NCBI GenBank assembly: GCA_030762935.1
Contig: CM060900.1
Location: 372,985,132 to 373,049,131, forward strand
Origin: Hymenopus coronatus
Taxonomy: Eukaryota > Arthropoda > Insecta > Mantodea > Hymenopodidae
Direction of reading: 5' to 3'
Length of the DNA stretch: 64,000 nt
Under the pieces are notes generated by a model. That model ran no database searches. It saw only the letters and a program-made list of their open reading frames with translations, and was not told where the DNA came from. This document shows, piece after piece, positions 42,641 through 54,589 of this stretch. A program made the position numbers and the translations under genes. How positions within the stretch are numbered: the stretch's first letter is position 1; each line of letters opens with the position of its first letter.

Positions 42641-45007
42641 GGTTGGGAGATGATCTGGTAGTTAAGAATAAAAGAGGCATGTTGCTTAGAGCTAACTTAA
42701 TATTGGTTTAGAAATATTCGGCTAGGCTGAGTTACTTAAGAACCTTAACTTCTGGTTTACCTGGGCTTGACGCACTGTTACACTATTTAAACAAGACTGT
42801 TTACCGCCTTCGTAGAATTGCTCTCTTACTCATAGTGAAATTCATCACGACCATCAGATTGCAGAGCAATTGGCATCAGAGAGCGGAGCGATGAACATAC
42901 ATAGCGAAACTAAGTCGACTGACAGCATTTAAAATACGTTGTCAGCACTTCTGAGCAATTAGGACCTCAAAACTTCGCGTAGTATCATATTTCCCACTTT
43001 GTCTAAGTGGTTAAACCTAAACTTTGACTTCTAACTTCAAATGAATTCTGGACTTTTAATAGGTGTGGCGTAATATATATATATATATATATATAAACAG
43101 TGATCACTTCGGCTGCTACTGTTCATTTCTTAAACCATACGTCGTGTTCTTACAATTTATCAAGTTAAACAGTTCGCCATTAACATTGGTTTACCGTTCG
43201 CTGCTACCTTAGTTACTTTAAATACTTATCTCGCGTCTTCGCAGCTATCGTCGGCACTGATTAATTACGTTCGCACCCTTTCACACTTTGAGCAATAATG
43301 GTGCGTTTAGTCTCCTAGCAAATTGTTGTTTGGTGAGTGAACAGATTAGCAGGTGAGCAGAACAGATAAGCTGAATGCGGTCCTTCATGGTCATCTTATT
43401 TCAATTGATGCCTGGCTATTGACAATGGCATATTTATGGACAAGACTGTTGATAGAAAAACATCTTCTCTTCTTCTGCTGATTTGAAATAAGTAAAACCT
43501 CTATACAGGATGATTGTAGGTATTTAAAATAAACGTGATTTTCCTGAATTGAAGTCACATTATATCCACCCAGCGAATGGTATAGCCTTCATTATCAACT
43601 GTTTTGTTTCTTTGAAATTCCGCTTTTGTTGATTTAAAGTCGCATATGTCTGACTGACCTATTTTTTTACTTTATATTTATGGTCCCTCGAGGCACTTCC
43701 TGCCATTGGATACCAATGATGGATCAAATATATCTACATTCTTACTAACATTTTCAATGTGGGCATGCCCCGAATAGCTTTACATTTGAGAATGTCTTGG
43801 TTCGAAGGATATATTATTAATGACTGTAGCATATGCCATTAAAATCCAATTGTTTTTAATTAACATGTATTCTTAATTTTTGAAAAACTATACTGGCAAT
43901 CCAAATTATGGAAATATAAGGAAATTTCGTTCACTTGGGTCCTAAATGTGAAATTTTAGGCACTCCAGCATTTGAGGAAGCTGGGCGCTTGGCAATTGTT
44001 TCATCGTTGCACTGCTTATTAGAAAAATGAAAAACATTAAGGAAAAAAGCTTAGTCAAGGCCTCATATGATATTTAGGAAAACATTCAATACAGAGCGTC
44101 ACATTACGCTTCCCGCAATATGTTCTAGGCCTTCCTTTTGAAACGCAACTATGCGGTTCATTTCGAGAAAGACTAATGTATTAATTATGCAAGCTAAAAT
44201 ATGTCGAAAACCTGAAATTCATGTGAGATAGGCGAAAAATAGAATAACAGAAAGAAAATAATAAATAGTAGGGAAATAATAAGGATATAAATGAACATAA
44301 TATAAAGCCATAGAAAGAAATGTGAATAAATATAATATTATAGTCTAATGTATAAGCAGAATTATCCTGAGGAGGCTAATGTTGTAATGCTTTGAGTAAG
44401 GTTTAGCTCATTCAAATTACTGGCGGAAAGTAAGTAGCCAGGATTCTTTAACAAAATATACTGGAAATTCAGAGCGCATTATTATACAAATGGAAGGGAA
44501 AACAGTCCAAATGAGAGCTGAACTTGCTTACACCTGTAAAGTCAGAATATGAGATCACGCTAATGTCCTTCCAATATGTTGCCAAGTTTATGTACTACTT
44601 TGAAACTATGGAAATACCCAAGGAGTGGAAAATGAGCTGTAAAATTCGTGTAAGATCGGCTCATGGCATAGAAAATAGGCGGAATTAGGTGTTTTGTCCA
44701 GCCGCAGAGCAGCACATAAGACATGTGAGGATAAATAGGAAATGACGCCTGAAATACTGTAAAGACGGAAACTTGTGTGTGAAACAATGTGTCATCCGTT
44801 AAACATAACAACGTGTTAAAGATTATATAGGAAAATATTTATATAAAGAAACTGGCTCAAAGCGTTGTGATTCAAATTAGCATTTTATTCCGAGGTAAAA
44901 ATAGATAACTTTTGGTTGATCGGGACAATTGACTAAGCCAATACAAATTAAATCAAAAGGAAGTTGGAGGGGGAAAAGTATTTTAATTTGTTTGCTAAAC
45001 TTGGATG
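42641..45007. other. Unassigned interval, about 2.4 kb
   Basis: No convincing gene, RNA or recognised repeat. An (AT)n microsatellite at 43,072-43,095. The minus-strand frame at 44,811-44,560 (83 residues) has no family signature. Confidence 0.4.
43072..43095. repeat. (AT)n microsatellite
   Basis: Pure AT dinucleotide run. Confidence 0.95.
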
Positions 45008-45235
45008 AACTGCCTCCGTGGTTGAGTGGTCAGCGAGCTGGCTTCTCGCCCGGGAGTCCTGGGTTCGATTCCCGGCTGGGGTGTGGAAATTTTCTTTAAC
45101 CAGAATTATTCGCTATCCCCATAGAAGTATGAATGTGTGAGTAAATGTGCGTGTGCTTAGTGATATAAAGTTTATTAACCTAATGTTCTGAACCTATTGT
45201 TTCACAAGTCAAAGCCAATAAAAAAAAAAAGAGAG
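45008..45235 (+). repeat. tRNA-derived SINE, family D, best-preserved copy
   Basis: The head from 45,011 reads CCTCCGTGGTTGAGTGGTCA and ends with a well-paired T-arm (CTGGG, TTCGATT, CCCGG) at about 45,059-45,075. The body holds AATTATTCGCTATCCCCATA, and the tail is CCAATAAAAAAAAAA at 45,217-45,231. A-box and B-box are both intact, so it looks competent for Pol III transcription, but the acceptor stem does not pair well, so it is not a functional tRNA gene. Confidence 0.85.
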
Positions 45236-45756
45236 AGGATATCCGAGATAACCTGAGACCCAAATTCCTACCCAAATTACTGAACATTCTTTCGCCGGAT
45301 CGGTGTTACTCATATTTACACCCACGCACTAAAAATGACATCCAACATTTTCCAATCCAAAAACAAGCTATCCAATTCTACAAGAGAAGAGATTTGCAGC
45401 TCACTGATATCACCAGCACTACGCAGAACATCTAACTGTAAGTACCAGCCTATTGCAGTGCAGCTACTAACGAATCATCTTACGTAGTCATTCGGAGGAC
45501 ACAACTCAGGCAGAAAGTGCGTCAGATAGGCCACAACAAGTGGAAATGGAAGTCCCTATAATGAGCATGATGCAGCATATGGTGCTACAATTTTCACAAT
45601 TTTATTACAAACACAACTGCAAACACAATCATCTAATTTACAAACCTAGTTAGAAGCACAACTGCAAACATAGTCATCGAATTTGCAAACACAGTTATGC
45701 TACTTTTACAATGAGATGTAAGCGCAGACGTAACGTAAGAACAAGACTTTGCACTC

Positions 45757-46455
45757 ATGTTATTTAGTGAAACATTCACATAGAAACACGCAAGATGCAA
45801 CGCAAGGCAAGAGTTTGCAAACTATCCTTGCGTTGCGTGCAAAGAGGAGGAATTCTGCTTCTTTTCTCTGCGCATTGCCTATGAATTCAATAACAAACGA
45901 TCGCATTGCAAGATTTTACAGGTCCTGATGTACATGTATGCTCTTCTATTTGACCATGCAGTGCCACGCCATCTCTAATTTCCTCAAGAGGTTTTGACAG
46001 TCTCCTTGCGAATCCTTTGATTTAATCGATGTAACTATCATCTGCGTCTAGATTTCTTGGTTCTCATAAATCGAAGGCCCAGAGAGATAATTCTTAGTTC
46101 ATTAAATGTGTAGCTTTGTCACTTTCTGCAGTCTCTATGTTTGTACTATTTTCAATAATTTTGAATGAGCAATTATTGTGACATCACTGCTGGGACCGTC
46201 ACTTGTTAGTATGTAATTTTATAGCATATTTACTTGTAAAAGACTGAGCAAATTTTCTTATATGGTATTGTTGGTCATGTTATTCATTAATTGAAACTTG
46301 CGGAGCGCTTGGAAGATATTCGCATGTAATTTACAGATCTAGAAACCCGTGCCAACTTGCGTTACGCTTGCGACTGCATTGTGAATGATCTTCCCTCGCG
46401 CTTATGCTATATTAGGTCTGCGCTTGCATCTCATTGTGAATGTAGCTTAACAAAC
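45757..46455. mobile_element. MITE-like insertion in the gag relic (PIF/Harbinger-like ends)
   Basis: The ends share an inverted ACATTCACA (left 45,770, right as TGTGAATGT near 46,436) and GCAAG-rich subterminal blocks. An internal dyad GCAACGCAAGG / CCTTGCGTTGC lies at about 45,798-45,838. The gag coiled-coil reading resumes immediately after it. No transposase frame. Exact ends and target duplication are unresolved. Confidence 0.5.
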
Positions 46456-46805
46456 ACAGACAGCAAGACGGGGGAGCATTTACAAGCTGCAGCTTCACAG
46501 TTTCAAACACAGTTAGAAACCCAAGCAACCCAATTAGAAAATCACACAGCTGTAGTAGGAGAACGTTTAGAATGTAAAATTCTTGAATGTAGCACATATC
46601 TTAAGGCAAAACTATCAAAGCTTGAACAGAAATTCTCAGAACACCAGAGAACCTTGCAAGAACATATCACACAGCATACTCTGGCAATAGACAACCTGAG
46701 GCTTGGGAATTTGTTAGTGGAGGCAGAAGTACAGAGCATGCGTACCCAACTGTATGACACCCAGCAATAAGCCAGTGCACTATGGGAATAAGTAACGGGT
46801 ATAAA

Positions 46806-47516
46806 GGGCTATTCACATTGAAAATTAACTGTAGACGCACTGACATAGAATATAGACGCGGAATTAAATGCATCATGAGCATTCTCAATGACAAACGTAA
46901 GCGTAAGCAATAACCAATCAGAAATTAAAACAAGTGAACTGCGCCGTGCCAGTGAATAGCAAACTAAACTGGATGGCAGAGACGAGAGTGTGGCAGCATT
47001 CTGCACATGCAAACTAGAGTAGTCAATTTGCTTGGGTTTTATATTTTAAAGAACGGTCCTCTCTTCGCAGACGATGGTGGATTCATCCCCTTAATCAAAG
47101 ACGAATTAACCAAGAAGATTTCATAATCTACTAAGCGAATTGGGAGAGAATGATCCGCTGCAATTTAGAAAGCTCATGAGCATTACCCCTACGCAATTTG
47201 ATAACTTATTAACCCTAGGTAACCTATTAACCTCTTAAAACTGTAGCAATCGAACCCCATTACCCGAATCTCTTCGCCTCAGCGTGCATTACAGTAAGCC
47301 ATCTTAATATCGAATTGAGCAGTGTTCTCATTGGTTGATTCCTACATTGCATGTTAACCTTGACGCAAAAGCTTTGCGTTTCCAAGCTTCTATTATCTAC
47401 TACGGTCAAGTATACGTCAATGCCAATGTAAGCACCGTGAATGAGCCTATACATATATTGACTAAAGCTTCTGTGTCTACGTTACGTCTATGGTTGATGT
47501 TCGATGTGAATGGTCC
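46806..47516 (+). mobile_element. PIF/Harbinger fragment with TIRs inside the gag relic
   Basis: About 711 bases. Ends GGGCTATTCACATTGAAAAT (left) and, read inward, GGACCATTCACATCGAACAT (right) are imperfect inverted repeats extending over about 33 bases. The interior encodes, in shifting frames, RWWIHPLNQRRINQEDFHNLLSE...DPLQFRKLMSITPTQFDNLL (about 47,068-47,215). This matches the N-terminal region of Harbinger transposases. The catalytic part is missing. The clean 3-bp TWA duplication is not visible. Confidence 0.7.
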
Positions 47517-48295
47517 TTACCAATCCAAGAACATGACTCAGCACGAGTTGCAGACAGCATGCGAGGCTATACAGGTGCAGACTTCAGTACAATTAGCTAA
47601 AATAAACTTTAAGAGAGAGCCTCGCAGGCCAATACGACCTACTATGCAGACAAGGAACAGTTTCGCATGTGTACACGCGAAATTGCGCAGATTAAAGAAA
47701 CAGGGTCAAACCTGCAGCCTAACAATTTTGCATGCAGTTCAACCACTTCTCAGGCAGTTTCGAGTGTGCACATGCCACAGGAAACGCAACATGTGTTGTC
47801 CGCATCTTGCGTCACCTACAACAAACTATGATATGACTAAAGGTTCATCGGCCAGTAATGTACAATTTCAGCATGCTATGCCACTCCACTACAATTTATT
47901 AAACGAAATCGCGGTACCACAATTTATTGACAGCAGAGATATTGATAAATGGTTTATTATGGATCTAGAGGCACATTTGACACTAAAGCAAGTCCCAGAA
48001 CACTTAAAGTTACTTATAATGTAAAGGGGATACAAGTATGTTCAATATCCTGGCTTCGTCTCGTGGTAGAAGATCACGTCACTTGTCCAGCACTTAGAAA
48101 TATTTTAGCGTTAAAATACTGGAATAGTACCTCTGAGCATTCCATATACAGCTAAATCAACAACGGAAAACAAATACCAGGATGAGGGTAACCAATAACA
48201 GACTATTTTCTTATATTGGCTCAACACAGTACATTACTGGAACCACCCAAGGGGAAGCGGAATAACAAGACATTTCCCGCCAAATATATGCAACC

Positions 48296-48720
48296 GGGTG
48301 GCGCCGTGGCAAAATGGTTAGGCCGCTCGCCTTCCACCTAAGCGGCCCGGTTTAAAACCCAAGCGCCCGCATATGGGATTTGTGGTGAACAAAAAGGCAT
48401 CTGGGCGGGTTTTCTCCGGGTCTTTCGGTTTCCCCCGCCACTCATTCCACCATTTCTCCATCGTCATTTTTCTTATAATCCATTATGCTTTCATTTCAGA
48501 TCACCCACTTCCTCACGTTCATGCCTGGCTACGGGCTGACCACTCGTTCCAGGTTCTTCATTCTGTAGTTACGTGCCGTTGGCTCCCTGACAGATTTCTG
48601 ACCCCTAGGCTCTCGCTTGGGGGTGTCAGTCCTATATACGGGGAGGGTAAGCCGACTGCGAAAAACGAAAAAAATATACTCAACCACCCGATAGTCGCCA
48701 GCGCGACCACCTAGCTGAAA
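48296..48720 (+). repeat. tRNA-derived SINE, family C, copy 3, with extended tail
   Basis: Head GGTGGCGCCGTGGCAAAATG, B-box-like segment, then AAAGGCATCTGGGCGGGTTT and CCCCGCCACTCATTCCACCA as in copies 1 and 2. After about 48,470 it diverges into a body (CACTCGTTCCAGGTTCTTCA, CCTGACAGATTTCTGACCCC) not present in the other copies, which may be a longer subfamily or a second element. Confidence 0.65.
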
Positions 48721-49269
48721 CTGTCCATTCATCCCCATTCGTCTAGCAGATGTGACAGAATGACTACAATGTAATGTCAGGCAGAGGCCGAAAGAGATAT
48801 GAGGAAAGACTGACGACCCTAAAATTCTCACAATAAACATGCATTTTAACATATAGTGCACTTAACAAGCCTTTAAAGCTAAACAAATACTAAATATTTG
48901 AAACATTAAAATGAAAACGATGATGAAAAATCAAAATATAAGAGCACGTTATAGTTTATTCTTCAAAATAAAAAATATTCGAATTTAATACAAATTAAAT
49001 TAAACAATTCTTATTTAAAGTATAAAAGGTTAATTGCTATAATTTGATGAAACCATTTAAATCCTATAGCATTTCAAACAAGTGAAATTATTTAAAGAAA
49101 TGCATAAAATCAAATTATTTTGTTCTCCAAATTCAAAAGAAATTTGATATTTTAAACATAACACAAACAAGTATAAGTACTCTACTGAAAACCTTATTTT
49201 AATCCCCATAAGCCAACACCGATCTATTTGAATGTACCTCATTTCTTTGAAGTAGAAACTGGTACCTGC
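48721..49269. other. Unassigned very AT-rich interval
   Basis: Nothing recognised. Frames are short. Confidence 0.45.
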
Positions 49270-49440
49270 TGGATTCTACCAGTTTAGTTCGTGTCTGGAA
49301 AAATGGTTTGTGCTGGTCGAATGCGTAATATACCTTCCAAAGCTGCTTCTGTCATGCTTAATCTTCTTTTTGACTTTATTAAGGCTCATTATTGGAAATG
49401 TGTGCTCGCAAGCATACGTCGAGCAAAACGTTGCAGCGAA
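49270..49440 (-). pseudogene. hAT C-terminal dimerisation-domain fragment
   Basis: On minus, RFAATFCSTYACEHTFPIMS followed by LNKVKKKIKHDRSSFGRYI resembles the C-terminal dimerisation segment of hAT proteins of the insect GTF2IRD2/ZBED-like type (pattern FGSTYxCExxFSxMKxNKxKxRSxL). About 50 residues only; upstream sequence is unrelated. Confidence 0.55.
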
Positions 49441-51420
49441 TCGGCAGAACTGTGCATGTAGAATGTAGTCTGCCATATCAGGCCACGTGGTGGTGCCAGG
49501 GAATGATACGGAGGGAGGGAATAGCTAATGTGGAAATGGGAACAACTCTTAGACGGACCAGGACGCCCCTGTTATGGATTAGGCAGTTGACCCAGATACA
49601 AAGCGCGTGTCTGTCCCAGGCTAAAGCAGGCAACTTCACAGGTTGGGAAGCACCAAGTCGCCTGCTTTCGTACACATACCGACATGCTCCACAGTGGGTA
49701 GCTAACAAGAACTGCTTTAACAATAAGGAATTATTTGTCCCTCAACACCCCGTTTAAGAATCTATCACCTTTATTTTTTTTATTCTTTCAAGATACAATT
49801 TTATGATAACAGATAATGAATTAAAGAAAATGACTGGGAAAATAAACTAGGGTACATTTGCGGCCAAAATGATGTTTTATAGGCAATTTAACGACAGGAA
49901 TCTTGAGAATGGATGCAAAGAACTAATAAAAACAACAGAGGCATGAATACTATTAGAATCTACCAAAGGATTGAGGATAAAATGGAACAGAAATAAATCA
50001 CTTTTGTAGTCACTCAAGATGTTTATTTTTACTGCCTTTAGCTCGTAATACTAAATGAAACTTTTGTACATTTAACAGCAAGTTCTTCTTGCTAATTACA
50101 ATAAGTATTGGAGAGATTGATATTAGCATAATCACAAAATGTTTAGGATAATATGTACAAGATATTCGTGGTTAGGTGAGAATACGTATTTCTCGCATGT
50201 AAGGCAACCTTTAAACCGTAAGAGTCATAAGTAATCGTTTTAGCTGGTAACTGTCCTTGTCCCTTTACCTTGTGGCTTTGGAAGGGGAAGAGGAAGTTGG
50301 ATTGCCGGCCAGCTTAGGAAATGGGTTGAGGATCTCAGGTTTGAACTTGTGAGGGAGGAACCTTAATGAAACGCTATCACTTATTTCTGTTTGTGCATAC
50401 CCTTTACTGTCCCGCACTTAATAATTTACTAGTCCCCTTGGCCATCCAAGTTCCAAGAATTGGTTTCAGGGCCTCGCCTCGCCAAAACTGTTCACCTATT
50501 CCCATCCCGCTAATCTCCCTCTTAATTTCCTTCCCATGAATCAAATCCCCTTACATCTCGGACTTGTAAACTGGCGTTATGTCACGGGCTATAACGCGAC
50601 GCGGGTTCACCACACGATGTCTGATGTCCAAGTGACGATGTGAACACCGTATTTTTCTGAGCTCCGTCGGTTAGACAAGTTTCTAGGATGGTCCTAGACT
50701 TTTGCTATTTCGGTTACTTTCACCGATTTTATTGGCTGAGAATTGTTGCATTTTTATATCTTATCTTTTAATTGGTTATCAGTTCAGAGTTTTTGACGTC
50801 ACTTTCGTTCTTACAGCTATTAACGTTTTAACACTCCTGATTACACATTCTATGTTTGGTAGAGCGTGAATTTCTTCTGGGTATCTTCCACTTATTGTCT
50901 GCAGTTCTGAGCTTCTAGGCTTTGAAATACTAATCTTCAGTGTTTGCTAATGACTTGACCTTGCCCTTCGGCGCTGGACTCATTTGAAACTTCGCACTTT
51001 TATATGATACCATTTCTTCTATCTGTTTACCTTTTAACACAGCTACCTTTATTTAAGTAGTTTTGATTACGTTTTGTATTCGTGATTGCATCCTATTTAT
51101 TACTTTATTTCTTTAAATTCCCCCTCTTTCTTTAAGTTATTTTTCCTTTTTATTTATTTGATTTGTTATATTTATTTCGTTTTTTATGTTTTATTATTAA
51201 GTTGTTCATATTTATCTGTCGGGTTTTTGTCACTTCAACCTGAGCGCTTAAATAGGTTTGTAGATAACGGACAAGGAAAAAACCGTTTGTTTTCATGGCA
51301 CGTACTTGTTAAGAACACTCTCTGAGATGTGAGTGTGTGGATATCACACAGTGCTTCAATGTTGCATAAAAACATACCTAAAAGTGTTTCTAAGCTGCGT
51401 TATCAAAATTCAGACTAGTT
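49441..51420. other. Unassigned interval, about 2 kb, with a CRE-like palindrome
   Basis: No firm gene. A GC-richer patch (49,477-49,730) and another with moderate GC around 50,250-50,660 might be old SINE-like elements (AGGTTTGAACTT near 50,337). The plus-strand frame at 51,086-51,325 is a hydrophobic low-complexity reading. Confidence 0.4.
50722..50830. promoter_or_regulatory. Promoter-like cluster: two inverted CCAAT boxes and a CRE palindrome
   Basis: ATTGG at about 50,731 and 50,772 and the full CRE palindrome TGACGTCA at 50,794-50,801 lie within 75 bases. The combination is common in animal promoters, but no exon was found next to it, so this is a motif observation only. Confidence 0.2.
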
Positions 51421-51426
51421 CAGGTA

Positions 51427-51475
51427 TAAGCTATAAAACTGTTATATTCGTTCGGTGCCGTTTCGAAACAGCCTG
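51427..51475. mobile_element. Terminal fragment of the 14,644-type MITE
   Basis: TTCGTTCGGTGCCGTTTCGAAACAGCCTGT corresponds to the right terminal repeat of the element at 14,644-15,118 (TTCGTTTGGTGTCGTTTTGA... there). Only about 45 bases are kept, abutting the next MITE. Confidence 0.55.
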
Positions 51476-51477
51476 TT

Positions 51478-51905
51478 TGCAAGTGGGAGGTGGAAAAGTC
51501 CAAATAATTTGATGTTTGATAGAGAACAATGCGTATAAAACACAGGTATTCTGACCACTTTAACCCATTTTGACCACTTACTAATATCATTGTCATAAAT
51601 GAAGCACAAATTTCGAGGTGTAACGTACTTTGAACGGCCCTAAGCTATGTCTCTGCTGTGTTTTCGTATATCACACCACTTATAGCCAGGCAGGCAAAGG
51701 GCAGAGGTGGGTTAACTGTGTGACCTGTTACGTAAACAATCGAACGTCTGTCATAGGGAACAATAGCCATCCTAAAACGTCCTGAAATATTCCTCATGAA
51801 TATAACTTTAGAAAATAGCAAAAGAAAAATGCAAATACTGGATCATCACATCGTCCTAAAACGCTGTTACAAATATTTGCATTTATTCACCTACCATCCT
51901 GTATA
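51478..51905. mobile_element. 428-bp MITE, short form of the element at 33,334-34,262
   Basis: Left CAAGTGGGAGGTGGAAAAGT and right end (CACCTACCATCCTGTA) form imperfect inverted repeats, and both halves match the long element. The junction is at about 51,677 (ACTTATAGCCAGGCAGG), where the long form has about 510 extra bases. The right end abuts TATA. Confidence 0.75.
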
Positions 51906-54200
51906 AATATCTGTTACATGAAGTATGTTATATTTATAGCAATCGATATTCAATGTGAAGAGTGTCTTTTCTGTGTTCTAATTGAAGATATTCTAGTTTT
52001 GTTCTACTTATCAACAAATCGAACTGTAAATGCTCATTAGTCATAGCAAACCTATATTTTGATTTGACATACTTCTTTTTGTAAAGGTCTTCACAGATAT
52101 ATGTTGATGGGAAAACTAATATTAATCCTCGTGCAAAGACCTTCAAACGAGAAAATTTTAGTTGGCGGCTGTAGAAATTAGCCAAAATAACCTCGTTGTA
52201 TTCTGTCTTTCAGAGGGTCATTACACTGTAGATATAGTAGCTTAATTTTATATGATTCTGCAGAATTCGTGAATAAAATAATTTAATACAGGAGCTTTTA
52301 TATTCTGTGGATTTAATAGGTGGCCAAACAAAACTAGTGGACCGCATTCGAACCCCGGACCTTGGCCTAAACAATGAAAACAGAAGAAGAATTGTCCATG
52401 GGTAGAGAAAGTCATGTGAATGTAATACAAAAAGTACTTAAAACTACTGTAGTTTTATTATATTTTTTAATATTAATTATACACATAACCGCTCCTTCTT
52501 TTGTTACGTTTCCCAGTTGTAAATATTTTTAAATATTTTGCATGTGTAATTATTTTAACATCTGTTTACTATGGTTTTATATATGCTCTAAAAATGGTTT
52601 GTCTACAATGGCAATCACAAATAGAGGAAGCTGAAATTTAGATAACTCCATCCATCCATCCAAACAACCAAATTTTACAACAGGTTACTGCACACGGCTG
52701 TTTTACGTGGTCTATGGGTAACATGCTAGTTTCTGGTTCTTGAGGTAGTGGGATTAAACCCGCCGGAGGGCAATGGGTTGTTTCTGGTGTAAGAATCTTT
52801 AGAATGGTTTCCTTCGGAAGGGAAGTAAAGCAATTTCAAGCCTCATAAAAACGCCTCTGAAAAAAATTAAGCGGTCCTTCATGTTTAATATAGAAGGGAC
52901 ACAGGCACACCGTAAGAATCATTCATTTACGAGAATTCAGGATATGCATTGTATTTGCCATAACAGTAATTTCATTAAACGAACTTATTTCAAATTCGTT
53001 AAAGGCATTTTGGGGGAAACAAAAGAAATAATAATATTTTTCCACATGAAGATTTGTTTACGTTGGATGCATGCCAAGAAAGTATTTATCTTAAATCCTA
53101 CTGCCCAATTTTTACGTGGTACTTCGGCTAGATTTCGATTAATCAAGCTAATTATAGACTGGCGGACGGATTACTTTCTGACGTTTTTTGAAGTCAAGGA
53201 CGTCGGTGAAATTTGAGTGTTGGTTTTTGTGTGGAATATATGTTTACCACAAGCGAAAATCGAAGATACTGAGAAATTTAAAGTATTTTAATTGACATAC
53301 TCAGTATATTTTCACAGTTTGTATACATAATAGCAAACTTGCCATGTTTCATTCATAGGTAATTTGGCTTTAGTAGTAGTACAATACTAAACAATCAGAT
53401 TTGTCATTTGCACATAACCCTCTTGAAGAAAGTTAATTAGATACTGAGATTTTACATGGAATACATGCCTTTAGGGTCCATAATGAATAAATAAACATAA
53501 AACATTTTAGAAAAAATATGATATTAGAATGCGTGTATATATGTAGGAGTGTCATTACCAGAAAAGAAACAATAGGAACTGATACAAGCCGTAGAAGGCC
53601 ATTGCTGTTCTGAGCGTCAGCTATCAGCACCAAGTTCAATTCTCGGGAAACTTCGGATACAATTAATGTAGTTGGATGTAAAATCCTTCAAGTGATAGAC
53701 TCTGAAAGTTTTGCTCAATTTACATCACTAATGTTTATAGGATACAGCTGAAATATCTACAGCTGCAAAACGCAGGAGGCAATGAGTCACCACTCTGTGC
53801 TCTCAAACTGCTGTATTCAATTCTGCGTCCTCACAGGTGAAAGATTTCATCATAATTCTGTATTCTTTCAATTATTGCAGAGAACCGTATTGGAAGTTTG
53901 CATTTTAGTACACATTTAATTTAAAATGCAGATTTTTTTAGAGAGAAAATGACGATGAATAAACTTTAATCTTAGTTAAATAACTGCAAATCACTGTATT
54001 ATACCAGATTCTCGAGTTTTATGCAATCCGCAATATATACTCTAACATGAAAATATCGACCCCGTTACTAGGTTCTACCCACGTGTTTTCAAACACTCGA
54101 TGAAATTAATATTAATATAGATGTTATCGCATTGCCTTCTAATATACTGGTAATTAGATATCTGATGTTTGGACCACTGCAAAGGTTCACTGATTCCAGC
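51906..54200. other. Mostly unassigned interval, about 2.3 kb
   Basis: No firm gene. Contains a possible minus-strand tRNA-like B-box (GCATTCGAACCCCGGACC, 52,347) and a SINE-like stretch listed separately. The plus-strand frame at 52,881-53,216 begins near a short Rep-A-like match (GAATTCAGGATATGCATTGT) and shows no family signature. Confidence 0.4.
52690..52860 (+). repeat. Possible tRNA-derived SINE
   Basis: GTCTATGGGTAACATGCTAG, then GGTAGTGGGATTAAACCCGC at tRNA-like spacing from an A-box-like start, then a GGTTTCCTTCGGAAGGGAAG hairpin. A single copy in the window. Confidence 0.4.
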
Positions 54201-54209
54201 TCTACAATT

Positions 54210-54290
54210 ACGAGGTAGCTCAGTTGGAACGAGCGCAAGACTCCGAAGTGATCTGTTTGCTGTGAAGGTGGTTTGAATCCCCTGTATTAC
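54210..54290 (+). repeat. tRNA-like sequence (SINE head or tRNA pseudogene)
   Basis: GGTAGCTCAGTTGGAACGAG is a good D-arm/A-box, and GGTGGTTTGAATCCCC 45 bases later a B-box. The anticodon arm and acceptor stem do not fold convincingly, so it is unlikely to be a working tRNA gene. Confidence 0.5.
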
Positions 54291-54589
54291 TAATTGTTTT
54301 TCCCGTGTAATATCCACAAATTACAATTATTAATCTGAAAGCGGTTATTATTTCCATTTTAATTGTTTTATGTTTTATGATATTGTTTGATGTTTCTGTA
54401 TTGATGAACTACAAGTAGGTAGTTGTTTAAACATAACTATAGGTAGGTGCAATTTAAATAAGGACCATTTATTCCTAGGTACACATTTGAACACAGAAAA
54501 GATGGAAATTACACAATCAGAATTTAACATGGAAGTTAAACACAAGTTTGCAGACATAGAATTATTGTGTCATTAGAAATATCGTTTCA

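Larger units (their letters stand above)
45480..48290 (+). pseudogene. gag-like coiled-coil and capsid relic (LTR-retrotransposon type)
   Basis: Gln-rich coiled-coil heptads appear in three blocks: 45,600-45,690 (LQTQSSNLQT repeats), 46,456-46,795 (FQTQLETQATQLENH, then KLSKLEQKFSEHQRTLQEH) and 47,517-47,640 (QHELQTACEAIQVQTSVQLA). A capsid-like part follows at 47,910-48,165 (VPQFIDSRDIDKWFI, DLEAHLTLKQVPEHLKL, ALKYWNSTSEHSIYS), then SYYWLNTVHYLEPPKGK to about 48,260. No zinc knuckle, protease, polymerase or LTR was found. Two TIR insertions split it and small indels break the frame. The family is inferred from layout. Confidence 0.6.

Noticed and set aside
45008..45080. Functional tRNA gene.
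   Set aside because: The T-arm and Pol III boxes are good but the acceptor stem does not pair, and a SINE body and A tail follow.
46357..46770. Independent 137-residue coiled-coil gene.
   Set aside because: The first part lies in a MITE-like insert and the coiled-coil continues beyond the stop after the Harbinger insert; it is a segment of the gag relic.
54210..54290. Functional tRNA gene.
   Set aside because: The D-arm and T-arm look right, but the anticodon stem and acceptor stem cannot be formed convincingly.
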